Shown here: one piece after another, positions 25,318-33,927 of the stretch | Layout of the letters: every line of letters starts with the position of its first letter | Numbering within the stretch: position 1 is the first letter of the stretch | Source: CAYYNP01 sp964472545 | Lineage (GTDB): Bacteria; Planctomycetota; Planctomycetia; Pirellulales; Thermoguttaceae | NCBI GenBank assembly: GCA_964472545.1 | Contig: CAYYNP010000043.1 | Location: forward strand, 1-44,830 | Length of the DNA: 44,830 nt | Direction: 5' to 3' | Position numbers and translations under genes: made by a program | The notes under the pieces: generated by a model | Told to the model about the DNA's origin: nothing | What the model saw: only the letters and a program-made list of their open reading frames with translations | The model's database searches: none

Positions 25318-25476
25318 TATCGATTCTCCTTCTGGCGGTGAGATTTTGCCGGGCTGCGGCCAAGCGTTGGCTTTGGGGCGACCCGCTGAAGCGAGTTTGC
25401 CGGTGCCTCCGGGCGCCGCGAGATACAGCGGAAAGATACGACTACGTGGTATTCTTACGCCGGACGTCTCGAAAGC

Positions 25477-25495
25477 AAACCGGGTGCGCCGGTTT
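25477..25495 (-). terminator. Probable terminator after rplU
   Basis: A perfect 7-bp stem (AAACCGG with CCGGTTT) and loop GTGCG lie 25 bases past the rplU stop. On the minus strand the hairpin is followed by GCTTTCG, a weak T-rich tail. Confidence 0.5.
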
Positions 25496-25519
25496 CTTGC
25501 AGGGACGCCGCCGGGCGAA

Positions 25520-25834
25520 TCAGCCGGTGGCGATCTTCATGATCTTCACGCGCGTGTGCAATTGGCGGTGGCCGGTCTTGGTGCGGGAGTTCTTCCGGCG
25601 GCGCAGCTTCTGGATCACCAGCTTCGGCCCCTGCTCGGTCGCCATCACCTCGGCCGTCACGCTGGCCGAGTCGATATGCGGCCGGCCGACCGCCAAACCG
25701 TCGTCGTCTCGCAGGGCCAATACCTGGTCGAAGGTGACCTCATCTCCGCTGGACATCTCTCGGTAGTCGATCTGAAGCTCCTGGCCTTCCTCGACTTTGA
25801 ACTGCCGCCCGCCGTCTTCGATAATCGCGTACAT
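25520..25834 (-). CDS. rplU: 50S ribosomal protein L21
   Basis: The 104-aa ribosomal protein has the L21 start MYAIIEDGGRQFKVEEGQ, the internal VLALRDDDG, and the C-terminal KLRRRKNSRTKTGHRQ that binds 23S rRNA. Full length. In many bacteria rpmA (L27) follows directly; here only about 200 bases and a ferritin gene follow, so L27 is encoded elsewhere. It lies downstream of the RNase E/G gene, with a leader of about 213 bases that contains a hairpin (25875-25903). Confidence 0.95.
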   Translation of the reverse strand: MYAIIEDGGRQFKVEEGQELQIDYREMSSGDEVTFDQVLALRDDDGLAVGRPHIDSASVTAEVMATEQGPKLVIQKLRRRKNSRTKTGHRQLHTRVKIMKIATG

Positions 25835-25874
25835 GGTCGTTCCTGAATGGTTCCGATGGCTTCTCTTATGGTTT

Positions 25875-25903
25875 CGGCTTCCCTCACCGGCAAGAGGGAA
25901 CCG
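25875..25903 (-). promoter_or_regulatory. Leader hairpin upstream of rplU
   Basis: A 10-bp stem (CGG, one bulged C, TTCCCTC pairing with GAGGGAA, CCG) with an 8-base loop sits about 40 bases before the L21 start. It may be an autoregulatory ribosomal-protein leader, or simply the end of the RNase transcript. No known L21 leader family was recognised. Confidence 0.35.
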
Positions 25904-26047
25904 AGCTTGACATAGGCGAATCTAGTAGCATACCCGAGGGCCGGGGCAACGAAAAGGGGATCCCCACCTTTTGTGGAAACACCCCGCCGACTATTTTGGC
26001 AGAAGAAGCCAACTGCTCTCGACATGCGTTTCTGTCGTTGCCGAGCG

Positions 26048-27676
26048 CTACGAGGCCGGAGAGGGCACCACGTGATCCTCCGCGTCGCGGCATTCGAACT
26101 CCAGATGTTCCGGCGCAACCCCTTTTGCACCAAAGATTTGCACCGACAGATTTCCGTCGTCTTCCAACGCCGCCAACTCGCGGCGCTTGCGATTGTTCAG
26201 ATAATCGGCCACTTCGCTGGCCACCGTTACCCCCACTTTGGCAATTTGGGGGCGTTGACTGGCGAGGATCAGCATCCGCACGACTTCAATGGCCATGCTT
26301 TCGGGGGTCTTGACTACCGCCGTTCCCTTGCAGCATGGGCAATCGGCGTATACGCTCCGCTTGAGACTGGGGCGTATCCTCTGGCGGGTCATTTCTACGA
26401 GCCCGAAAGGACTGGTGCGCAGGATCTTCGTGCGGGCCCGATCGCGGCGGACCGCGTCGCGCAGCGCCCGCTCGACGCCGCGGCGATGCTTCTCCTTGCG
26501 CATGTCGATGAAGTCGTTGACGACCACGCCGCCGAGGTCCCGTAGCCGAATCTGCCGGGCGATCTCCTTGGCGGCCATGAGGTTCATCTGGTAGGCCGTC
26601 TCTTCGGCCGAGTCGTCCGCCCGAAAGCTGCCGCTGTTGACGTCGATCGCCACCAGGGCCTCGGTCTGGTCGATCACGATCGAACCGCCGCGCTGCAGCG
26701 GCACCTCGCGGCGGTGGATCTTGGCGATCTCCTCCTCCAAGTGGTACTTGTAGAAGAGTGGCTCTTTGCCTTCGTAAAGTTGCAGCCGATTCACGTACCG
26801 CGGCATCACCAGTTGCAGGAACTCTCGTGCCCGCTCGTAGGCCGACGGTTCGTCGATGTAGATCGAGTCGACGTCGCTGGTGAAGATATCGCGAATGGTG
26901 CGGATGATCATGTCGCTTTCTTCGTAGATGTCGACCGGGCCGGGCAGCTTCTTGATCCTCCGCACGATGACCTTCCACAGCCGCAGCAGATACGCCAGGT
27001 CGCGAGAAAGCTCCTTCTTTGTCCGATCGGTGCCGGCCGTGCGGACGATGAACCCCACGCCCTTGGGCGGGTTCAGGTCCAGCATCACGCTGCGGAGCCG
27101 GCGGCGGACGTCTTCGTCTTCGATCTTCCGCGACACGCCGATCCGTCCCAGCGCGGGCATCAACACCAGGTACCGGCCGGGGATACTGATGTAGGTCGAG
27201 AGCGTCGGGCCTTTGGTGCCGATCCCCTCTTTGATCACCTGGACCAACACCTCATCGCCACGGCGGAGAATGTCCTGGATCGGCGGCTTGAAGCGAGGGC
27301 GGCCGCCGGTACGATAGGGGCGCTGTCGAGGCGAGTCGCCGTTGCCCTTTTCCTCGTTTTCGTCGCCCCCGGAAGCCGACGTCGGCCGGCGGCCGCGCCG
27401 GGCGCCGTTATGGCCGCCGGGATCGTAACCGCCCTGGCGGAAGTACTGCGGTTCGAGGTCGCTGACGTGGAGGAAGCCGTTTCGGCCCACGCCGAAATCG
27501 ACGAACGCCGCCTGGATGCTCGGCTCCAGGTTGACGACGACGCCTTTGTAGATGTTGCCGACGTAACTGTCTTGGCCGGCCCGTTCGACGTAGAGCTCCT
27601 CGAGAACCCCGTCTTCAACGATCGCGATCCGGCATTCTTCCGGCTGCGAGACGTTGATCAGCATTTCTTGTTTCAT
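26048..27676 (-). CDS. rng: Ribonuclease E/G
   Basis: The 542-aa endoribonuclease acts in mRNA decay and rRNA processing. An S1 RNA-binding part (about 35-160) is interrupted at 83-130 by a Gly/Arg-rich, charged insertion. The catalytic DNase-I-like domain has D345 in ALVAIDVNSG and D388 in VVVNDFIDM, which coordinate the Mg2+ ion. The Zn-link Cys pair is in CPCCKG (C445, C448). The long C-terminal scaffold of E. coli RNase E is missing, so it is closer to RNase G or short RNase E forms. Start at 27676 (MKQEML), the family N-terminus. The DUF2344 gene precedes it by 75 bases and rplU follows, a known gene order. Confidence 0.93.
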   Translation of the reverse strand: MKQEMLINVSQPEECRIAIVEDGVLEELYVERAGQDSYVGNIYKGVVVNLEPSIQAAFVDFGVGRNGFLHVSDLEPQYFRQGGYDPGGHNGARRGRRPTSASGGDENEEKGNGDSPRQRPYRTGGRPRFKPPIQDILRRGDEVLVQVIKEGIGTKGPTLSTYISIPGRYLVLMPALGRIGVSRKIEDEDVRRRLRSVMLDLNPPKGVGFIVRTAGTDRTKKELSRDLAYLLRLWKVIVRRIKKLPGPVDIYEESDMIIRTIRDIFTSDVDSIYIDEPSAYERAREFLQLVMPRYVNRLQLYEGKEPLFYKYHLEEEIAKIHRREVPLQRGGSIVIDQTEALVAIDVNSGSFRADDSAEETAYQMNLMAAKEIARQIRLRDLGGVVVNDFIDMRKEKHRRGVERALRDAVRRDRARTKILRTSPFGLVEMTRQRIRPSLKRSVYADCPCCKGTAVVKTPESMAIEVVRMLILASQRPQIAKVGVTVASEVADYLNNRKRRELAALEDDGNLSVQIFGAKGVAPEHLEFECRDAEDHVVPSPAS

Positions 27677-27751
27677 CTTGGTGCTTTCTTGTTCGGCAAG
27701 ACAAGCAAGCACGCTTTCGATTGCAGTCCGGCAAATCGCGGTCGGAGGTCA

Positions 27752-28378
27752 TTACCGGATCTCCACGGCGGTGCGCGTGACGTGGACTCCGTGCGACTCG
27801 ACGTCGTCCAACCCCAGCACGGAGAGGACGTCGCGCGGGCGGGCACTCGCAGCCGCATCAATCCGCAGCCGCATCGTGAGCACTCCGTCGCTAAACGCGA
27901 GTTCTTCGAGTTGGGCGCGGAGGTCGATCGGTTTGCGCCCGGCCTCGCGTTCTACGCGGTACGTCGAGGCGTCCAGCAACCGGCGGATCTTCTCCTCCAG
28001 ACCGCCGCAGAGCGGCGGCGGAATCGGCACCCGATAACGGGCGCCCACGACGCGGGCCTTGCGGCTCTGCGGCGGCAGGACTTCGGCCGAGGTGAACGAC
28101 AAGCCGGGTGGAACGTGAGGGGCCAACCGCGCGAGCACCTCGTCGGCGGCGATAGATTCGGCCAGTTCGAGTTCCATGACTTCGTCCGTTCCCTCGATCC
28201 CCAGCGCCAGCGCCGACGCGAGCGTCATCCGCGGCTTGGGGTGGAAGCCCTGACTCATGCCCAGCGGCAATGTGGCGCGGCGAAACAGCCGCTCCAATGC
28301 CCGCATCAAGTCTCGGTGTCCGATCAGTCGCAGATTTCCTCGTTTACAGAATCGAAAGCGTACTCGTTGTCGAACCAT
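27752..28378 (-). CDS. DUF2344 / TIGR03936 radical-SAM-linked protein
   Basis: The 208-aa protein matches the DUF2344 family, normally encoded next to, or fused with, a TIGR03960-type radical SAM protein. Family features are the start RFRFCKRGNLRLIGHRDLMRALERLFRRA and GFHPKPRM, read in segments here. Its molecular role is unknown. The neighbouring RNase E/G and L21 genes are typical partners in other phyla. The radical SAM partner is not adjacent: the upstream gene is ptsI. The open frame extends to 28612 through a 15-base tandem repeat, but the family homology begins at 28378. Confidence 0.8.
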   Translation of the reverse strand: MVRQRVRFRFCKRGNLRLIGHRDLMRALERLFRRATLPLGMSQGFHPKPRMTLASALALGIEGTDEVMELELAESIAADEVLARLAPHVPPGLSFTSAEVLPPQSRKARVVGARYRVPIPPPLCGGLEEKIRRLLDASTYRVEREAGRKPIDLRAQLEELAFSDGVLTMRLRIDAAASARPRDVLSVLGLDDVESHGVHVTRTAVEIR

Positions 28379-28406
28379 AGGTTCGGTCCCCTCGCCGGGC
28401 AGCGCC

Positions 28407-28481
28407 GATTCGGACAGCACCGATTCGGACAGCACTGATTCAGGCGGTGCCGATTCGGACGGTGCCGATTCGGACGGTGCC
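28407..28481 (-). repeat. Five 15-base tandem repeats upstream of the DUF2344 gene
   Basis: Five units of 15 bases run 28407-28481 (plus-strand unit GATTCGGACAGCACC and variants). A multiple of three keeps the frame open into the DUF2344 gene, and the minus strand would code for Ser-Glu-Ser repeats. It probably lies in the untranslated leader. Confidence 0.8.
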
Positions 28482-28671
28482 GCGGCGGGAGCTGTGTTGA
28501 TTTTCCCGTTTCGGCCATACTTGGCCGAAAACCCAATTGACTTACTTCTGCCGGCTTCGCTGCGGCGGTGTGTGCCGCACCGGCGAGGCGCGTGGCGGAC
28601 CGTCCGCCGCACGTGAGTGTTCGTTTGCTAAGTGGTTTGGTTGGTGGTCCTTGTTTGTCGATTGCCGGCGC

Positions 28672-30408
28672 CTACTGGCGTAACTCCGGCAGGTGTTTGA
28701 ACAACTCTCCTTTGAGATAGCTCTTAATGTCTCGCGCATACTCCATCGCCATCACGCGCGAGGCGACCGCCTCGCACTGCTCCACGGTCACGTGACGGCA
28801 GACGTTCTTGATGTCGGGTATTGCCGCGGGGGTCACGCTGAATCGCCGCAACCCGAGCCCCAGCAGGAGCATCGTGTAGATGTGGTTGCCGCTCATCTGC
28901 CCACACAGATTGACCGGGACCGACTTGCGCCGCGCGGCCTCGAGGGTGATCGCGATCAGTTTCAAAATCGCCGGGTCGGCCGCGTTGTACAGTCCCACCA
29001 CGTCCTTGTTGCTGCGGTCGACGGCCAGCGTGTATTGGGTCAGGTCGTTGGTGCCGATGCTCACGAAGTCGACTTCCTCGACAAACCGATCGATCATCAT
29101 CACGGCGGAAGGGACCTCGACCATCATGCCCACCGGCACGTTGCGGTTGAACTCGACTTCGTGCTCTTGGAGGTCTTCCATCACGTCGGCCAAGACCATC
29201 TTCGCCTGGCGCAGTTCCAGCAGCGTGGAAACCAGCGGGAACATGATCCGTACGTTTCCCAGCGTGCTGGCGCGCAACACGGCGCGGAGCTGCGTGCGAA
29301 ACATCGGCAGGTTGCGCAATGCCAGCCGGATGCTGCGCAGCCCCAAGAACGGATTGCGCTCGTCCTCGGGTTTCGGCAGGTGGGGAACCTTGTCGGCCCC
29401 CAGGTCGAACGTGCGGATAGTCACCGGCTGCTCGCCCATCGCTTGGACGACCTGGCAGTACGCCTGATAGTGGACTTCTTCGGTTGGTTCCGTCTCGCGG
29501 TCAAGATAGAGGAATTCGGTTCGATAGAGTCCCACGCCGTTGGCGCCGCGGTCGACGCAGGAATCGACTTCGTAGGGAAACTCGATGTTGCCGAGTATCT
29601 CCAGGCGGACGCCGTCGAGCGTCTCCGCCGGCAGGTCGCGTAGTGTACGCAGCCGGGCGTCGCGCACGCGGTGCTCTTCCAACTCGTGGCGATAACGGGC
29701 CAGCGTCTCTTCGTCCGGCTGAAGGATCACCAGCCCCTTGTCGCCGTCGACGATCACCTGCTCGCCGCCGGAAACCTCGGTCAGAAAGGGCCCCGTTCCG
29801 ACCACGGCGGGAATCTCGAGCGCTTCGGCCACGATCGCCGTATGGCTGCCCGGGCCGCCGATTTCGGTGACGAACCCCCGCACGAAGCGGCGATCCAGGT
29901 TGGCCGTCTCGCTGGGCGTGAGGTTATGCGCCAACACCAAGACCGGCGAGGTGAGATGCGCGATCCCCTCGCGGCGGCGCCCGAGCAGATGCCGCAGGAG
30001 ACGTTCTTCGATGTCGACGATGTCGTTGACGCGTTCGGCCAGATGGGCCACGCGCTGAAACACGTTGGCGTAGCGCCGCAGCGTGCGGCTGACGGCGTAT
30101 TCGGGCGAATAGTGCCGCTGGGAGATCATCTCCTCCAGTTCGTCGCGTAGCCGCGCGCCCTGGAGCATCTGCAGGTGAGCCTCGAAGATGGCCCCGTATT
30201 GTTCGCCGAGTTCCTCGGTGACCGCGTCGCGATTGTGGGCGATTTCTTCGCCGGCGGCGGCGATCGCAGCCCGCAGCCGTTCGGTCTCGTCTTCGACGGC
30301 GTCGCGCGTTACGAAACGCCGAGGAATGCGAAATCCCTCGTTGCCCATCACCAGCGCTTCGCCGATGACCACGCCCGGCGAAACGGCGATTCCTTGTAGT
30401 CTCTGCAT
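28672..30408 (-). CDS. ptsI: PTS enzyme I (phosphoenolpyruvate-protein phosphotransferase)
   Basis: The 578-aa enzyme transfers phosphate from PEP to HPr. The phospho-acceptor is H189 in GGPGSHTAIVAE, at the same residue number as in E. coli. The PEP-binding domain has the GLYRTEFLY motif, GLRSIRLAL, the signature SIGTNDLTQYTLAVDR and the catalytic Cys in NLCGQMSG. The last motif reads CGQ instead of the usual CGE. No GAF domain is present, so it is not a PtsP fusion. The start at 30408 matches the family start (MQRLQGIAVSPG). ptsH and ptsN lie upstream on the same strand, and no EIIB or EIIC gene is seen, which suggests a regulatory rather than transport pathway. Confidence 0.93.
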   Translation of the reverse strand: MQRLQGIAVSPGVVIGEALVMGNEGFRIPRRFVTRDAVEDETERLRAAIAAAGEEIAHNRDAVTEELGEQYGAIFEAHLQMLQGARLRDELEEMISQRHYSPEYAVSRTLRRYANVFQRVAHLAERVNDIVDIEERLLRHLLGRRREGIAHLTSPVLVLAHNLTPSETANLDRRFVRGFVTEIGGPGSHTAIVAEALEIPAVVGTGPFLTEVSGGEQVIVDGDKGLVILQPDEETLARYRHELEEHRVRDARLRTLRDLPAETLDGVRLEILGNIEFPYEVDSCVDRGANGVGLYRTEFLYLDRETEPTEEVHYQAYCQVVQAMGEQPVTIRTFDLGADKVPHLPKPEDERNPFLGLRSIRLALRNLPMFRTQLRAVLRASTLGNVRIMFPLVSTLLELRQAKMVLADVMEDLQEHEVEFNRNVPVGMMVEVPSAVMMIDRFVEEVDFVSIGTNDLTQYTLAVDRSNKDVVGLYNAADPAILKLIAITLEAARRKSVPVNLCGQMSGNHIYTMLLLGLGLRRFSVTPAAIPDIKNVCRHVTVEQCEAVASRVMAMEYARDIKSYLKGELFKHLPELRQ

Positions 30409-30603
30409 GCGATTCCCTGGCGGCGTGAGATCGCGTTGCCGTTTGGGCAAAGCGTCGACGGCCGGAGATCCGGTCGTTCGATTCTCGCGCCGCCCCTCGC
30501 TCCCGCGGCCGGACACCTCGGTGCCGCGTGGCCGCCGTTGGTTGTCTTCTATCTTCGTTATGAAGCGACGTGCCGCCTTCGGACGAAGGTCCGCGGCCGC
30601 TTC

Positions 30604-30927
30604 CTATTCTGTCTCTTTCCCGTCCGTGGCGAAGTTGCCGGCAAACAACTCGACCAGCGCGTCGAGGACCCGTTCCGCGTCTCCGCCGGCTGCCTCCAAA
30701 GCCAATTGCTCTCCCTGGGCAACGCCCAACGAAAGCATCTGCAACACTTCGGTCGCCTCGACCCGCTCACCGTCCTTGACCAGGCAGACCTGCGACTCGA
30801 ACCGGCGCACCGTATCGGCAACCGATCTGGCGGCTCGCAGGTGCAAGCCTTCGCTGTTGGTGATCTTCACCGATCGGGTTGCCTTATTCTCTGGCACGCT
30901 GTTCTCGGGCACCTTGTTCTCTGGCAT
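30604..30927 (-). CDS. ptsH: Phosphocarrier protein HPr
   Basis: The 107-aa HPr carries the phosphate from enzyme I on H29, equivalent to His15, in GLHLRAA, with R31 next to it. The Ser46 position of Gram-positive HPr aligns with E60 in ATEVLQMLSLG, a negatively charged residue that might mimic phosphorylation. The N-terminus is extended by a repeated PEN motif (PENK, PENS, PENK), about 15 residues beyond normal HPr. It lies between ptsN and ptsI. It probably feeds the EIIA encoded next door. Confidence 0.88.
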   Translation of the reverse strand: MPENKVPENSVPENKATRSVKITNSEGLHLRAARSVADTVRRFESQVCLVKDGERVEATEVLQMLSLGVAQGEQLALEAAGGDAERVLDALVELFAGNFATDGKETE

Positions 30928-31074
30928 TTGCCGGAAACGCGATCGGTTGCGGTTGGAGGGCTAGGGGTTCGGCGGCTTGCCGAAAACGTGGTGACCTCGC
31001 CGACGGGTGGGTGCGGCGCAAGCCGAACACAGGTAGTGATCGACGCCCGCGGCCAGCCGGCCGCAGGAGGTCGG

Positions 31075-31551
31075 TCAGGATCCAAACTGGTTGTTATCCG
31101 CTTCCTCCAGCAGTTGGTGGATCTCTTCGGCGGTCTTCGATTGCTTCAGGAATCTGCAGAACGTGTCGTCGCGAAGTTGACGCGAGATGTTCTCCAGAGC
31201 CCTGAGGTGGTCGCCGGGGCGATCCGGCGGCGAGATCAGCAGAAAAAACAACTGCACGGTCTCGCCGTCGAGGCTGGCAAAATCGACGCCGTCTCTGCTG
31301 ACGGCGACGGTTCCCACCAACTGGTCGACGCTGGGGTGTTTCGTATGGGGGACGGCCACGCCGCGTCCGATGCCGGTGCTGCCGAGTTCTTCGCGCTTGA
31401 GAATCGCTTTGACGATGCTCTCGAATTCGTCGGCTTCAATCCGTCCGGCGTCCAGCAAGGCCTGGGCCATTTCGCGAATGGTCCCTTCTTTGTCCACCGC
31501 CTTCAGTTCGGCGCAAACCGCCTGGGCACTGATAAAGTCGGCAAACTTCAT
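31075..31551 (-). CDS. ptsN: PTS EIIA domain protein, nitrogen-regulatory type
   Basis: The 158-aa EIIA of the mannitol/fructose/Ntr family receives phosphate from HPr on H69 in GVAVPHTKHP. It has the GSTGIGRGVAVPH context and FFLLISPPDRPGDHLRAL, as in PtsN. It is a stand-alone domain with no EIIB or EIIC partner, so it should act by binding targets rather than by moving sugar. It lies 147 bases downstream of hpf, the usual neighbour of ptsN in proteobacteria. Confidence 0.9.
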   Translation of the reverse strand: MKFADFISAQAVCAELKAVDKEGTIREMAQALLDAGRIEADEFESIVKAILKREELGSTGIGRGVAVPHTKHPSVDQLVGTVAVSRDGVDFASLDGETVQLFFLLISPPDRPGDHLRALENISRQLRDDTFCRFLKQSKTAEEIHQLLEEADNNQFGS

Positions 31552-31698
31552 GCACTTGTTCTCCCTATCATTTCTTCCCGTACTGCCGGCGCACTTACCC
31601 TATGCACGTCACTTCTGCCCCTGCGGTTCCGCCCCCAGAACTTCCACCCCGGCCGTCGGCTGCCCAATCGGCCCGCATATTCCATCCGCCAGGGGCGC

Positions 31699-32061
31699 TT
31701 AGGAAGCCGGCAAGTCCTCCGGTTCCGTTGGACCGGAGGGCGGTTGCTGCTTATGTCCGGGGCCCCGGTGCCGGTCCTGAACCTTTTCCTTGTACTTGCG
31801 AAGTTGTTGCTCCATCTTGTCGACCACCTTGTCGATCGAGGCCATCAGCCCGTCCGTCTTGTTGCTGGCGACGAAATCGTGCTTGTGCTCGGCCGAAACA
31901 CGTAAGTCCACGCTGGGCGTTTCTCGGTGTTCCAGGTCGATGGTCACCTCAATCGCGGTCAGACGGTCGAAAAACCGCGTCAGCTTCTCCATCTTCTCGA
32001 GAATCTTCTCCTGAGTCGGTTCACTCAAATGGCCGTGCCGGGTCGAGATCTTAGTCTGCAC
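31699..32061 (-). CDS. hpf: Ribosome hibernation promoting factor, short form
   Basis: The 120-aa protein has the HPF/RaiA fold: MQTKISTRHGHLS at the start, VTIDLEHRETPSVDLRVSAEHKHDFVAS, and SIDKVVDKMEQQLRKYKEK near the end. It binds the small subunit and silences ribosomes in stationary phase. It lacks the C-terminal dimerisation domain of long HPF and ends in a Pro/Glu-rich tail. It heads the hpf-ptsN-ptsH-ptsI group. A good promoter match lies just upstream (32136-32164). Confidence 0.92.
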   Translation of the reverse strand: MQTKISTRHGHLSEPTQEKILEKMEKLTRFFDRLTAIEVTIDLEHRETPSVDLRVSAEHKHDFVASNKTDGLMASIDKVVDKMEQQLRKYKEKVQDRHRGPGHKQQPPSGPTEPEDLPAS

Positions 32062-32441
32062 CGAGTCAACTCCTGGGGTTCAATTGACTGCCACCAGTAA
32101 CGGCGGCCTGCGATCCGTCTGCGGTCAAACCCAGTATTGTAGCAGAACGGTTTCAGGCCCACAAACGCAAAGGGGAAAAGACGACATCGCTGTAGCCTTG
32201 TCATTTATCCTAACTTAGCTTTCCGCTGAGGCAATACCACGCGGCAACACCACGCAATGGGGGTGCGTATATTTCGGTCAAAACGACTGCACCGGCCAAT
32301 ACGTCCACCGACTACCCCCACCGGGCTGGCCTCCCACATCACATCTGTCTGGAATCGTCTTCTTCACGTGAGCGAGGGAATCGCGGATCTGGTGGCGATC
32401 AAGGGGCACGCCGGTGCAACGAATTGAAGCGAAAACGAGCA
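32062..32441. other. Intergenic region with the hpf promoter, otherwise empty
   Basis: The 380 bases lie between arfB and hpf on the same strand. Only the promoter at 32136-32164 is recognised. Frames in 32278-32889 are out-of-frame shadows of arfB and the isomerase. Confidence 0.5.
32136..32164 (-). promoter_or_regulatory. Sigma-70-type promoter of the hpf-pts genes
   Basis: On the minus strand, TTGTGG (32159-32164) and TACAAT (32136-32141) are separated by exactly 17 bases. The -10 box has five of six consensus bases; the -35 box has three. Transcription would start at about 32128, giving a leader of about 67 bases before hpf. Confidence 0.45.
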
Positions 32442-32861
32442 CTAGTCGTCCAGATTCGGCCGCCGCTGGCGTTTCTTCTGCGATTGCTTCCGCTTCTGAT
32501 CGAGCCGGCGGCGAACGGAGGAGCGGCTGGGCTTGGTGGGCTTGCGGCGCTTTGGGGCCACGGCCGCTTCGGCCAGCAGGTTTCGGAGCTTCTCCAGGCA
32601 GTCGGCCACGTTGCGGCCGGCGTCGCGGAAGCGCTGGCTGACGATCAGTAGATCGCCCTCGGAGGTCATGCGGCGTCCGGCTTTGGCGATCAGGCGTTGG
32701 CGAACCGCTTCCGGCAGGCTGGCGCTGTTGATCACCGGCCACCGCAGCAGGGCCTTCGTGTTGAGTTTGTTGACGTTCTGGCCGCCGGGGCCTGAACTTC
32801 GGGCAAAGGTGAACTGGAACTCCCGCAGCGGAATCTTCAGCCGGCTGTTCACTACGAGCAT
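32442..32861 (-). CDS. arfB: Alternative ribosome-rescue factor, peptidyl-tRNA hydrolase
   Basis: The 139-aa ArfB/YaeJ-type release factor has the catalytic GGQ at residues 26-28 in SGPGGQNVNK and a long Lys/Arg-rich C-terminus (about 100-139) that enters the empty mRNA channel. It releases stalled ribosomes by hydrolysing peptidyl-tRNA. The start overlaps the end of the upstream isomerase gene by 10 bases, so the two are translationally coupled. Length is normal for the family. Confidence 0.92.
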   Translation of the reverse strand: MLVVNSRLKIPLREFQFTFARSSGPGGQNVNKLNTKALLRWPVINSASLPEAVRQRLIAKAGRRMTSEGDLLIVSQRFRDAGRNVADCLEKLRNLLAEAAVAPKRRKPTKPSRSSVRRRLDQKRKQSQKKRQRRPNLDD

Positions 32862-33676
32862 GACGGTTCCCCACCCACCAATTTCCCAAACGCCTCGACG
32901 GAGTGTTCGATCAGGGGCTGATAATCGGCAGTCTCGACGTCTTCGCCCAACAGTTCCACGTCGTAGTAGCCGTCGTAGCCGGCCGACTTCAACGCGGCGA
33001 TGATCTCGCCCAGCGGGATGGCCCCCTCGCCCAGGCGGCAGCGGTTTTGTTCGCCGCCGTCGGGAGGCCGCCTGGCGTCGCCAAGTTGTACCATCGCCAC
33101 TTGCGGAGCGATCTGCTCGATCCGTCCGACAAAGTCGGGATCCTGGCCCAGGTGGTAGGTATCCAAGACCATTTTCACCTGTGGACTGGCCAGCTTCTCG
33201 AGCAGGGCCAGCACGTCGTCCACCGAATTCAAGAAAGTCATCCCCTCGGCACAACCGGGATGCATCGGTTCGATCGCCAGGGTGACGCCCAGTTCCGTGG
33301 CCGCAGGGATCAACTCCTCCAACGCCCCTTGGATCAGGCGTCGGGCGTGGTTGAAGGTGTGTCCGGCGCGGGCCCCGCTGAAGACGACCAGTGTCTTGGT
33401 CTTCAGCGCCGCAGCGGCCCGCACTGCCTCTTGGGCGTCCTCGACGCTCTCGCGATAGCTCCTTCCGTCGCTGCCGGTGAAGCCGCCGGCCCACGACAGG
33501 TGAGAAACCTGCATGGAAGCCTGCTCGAGCAGCCCCAGCGCCTTCTCCTGCCCACAGTCGGAGAGTTTCTGCCGCCAGACGCCAATGGCCTGGATACCGG
33601 CCTCGGCATACTTGGCCACGTCTTCCTCGAACGACCAGCGAAAGGTCGTCGTCTCATTCATCGACAAAACTGCCAT
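32852..33676 (-). CDS. Sugar phosphate isomerase/epimerase, TIM-barrel family
   Basis: The 274-aa protein resembles the xylose-isomerase-like TIM-barrel family (AP endonuclease 2 superfamily). Probable metal ligands lie in LAIEPMHPG, MVLDTYHLG and DVELLG. Substrate is unknown; such proteins act on sugars, inositols or related keto acids. AGGAG 9 bases upstream of the ATG supports the start, and earlier in-frame starts up to 33772 lack homology. It overlaps arfB, an odd pairing with no obvious metabolic link. Confidence 0.8.
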   Translation of the reverse strand: MAVLSMNETTTFRWSFEEDVAKYAEAGIQAIGVWRQKLSDCGQEKALGLLEQASMQVSHLSWAGGFTGSDGRSYRESVEDAQEAVRAAAALKTKTLVVFSGARAGHTFNHARRLIQGALEELIPAATELGVTLAIEPMHPGCAEGMTFLNSVDDVLALLEKLASPQVKMVLDTYHLGQDPDFVGRIEQIAPQVAMVQLGDARRPPDGGEQNRCRLGEGAIPLGEIIAALKSAGYDGYYDVELLGEDVETADYQPLIEHSVEAFGKLVGGEPSCS

Positions 33677-33927
33677 CGAGCCCACTCCTCCGTGCTTTGC
33701 CGGTCTTGAGGCACCCTGTCCGTCGAACAGGCCCCCATTGGGATTACCTCCGGTCAAACCCCGCTCCGTCACCCTGTTCAGGGCGCTTGGGGAAAGGGCG
33801 CCCGGGGCAGGGGCGCAGTATGCGAGATTCCGGCGTTCCTGTAAAGCCGAGCCAGAACCGGGGGGGATTGGTAGCCGTATCAGTGGTATTGACCCAGTCC
33901 CCCCAATCCGACGACACTACCCGCCCC

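Noticed and set aside
26714..28438. A 574-residue plus-strand frame
   Set aside because: It is antisense to RNase E/G and DUF2344, which have clear motifs. The same reason rejects the frame at 18108-19706.
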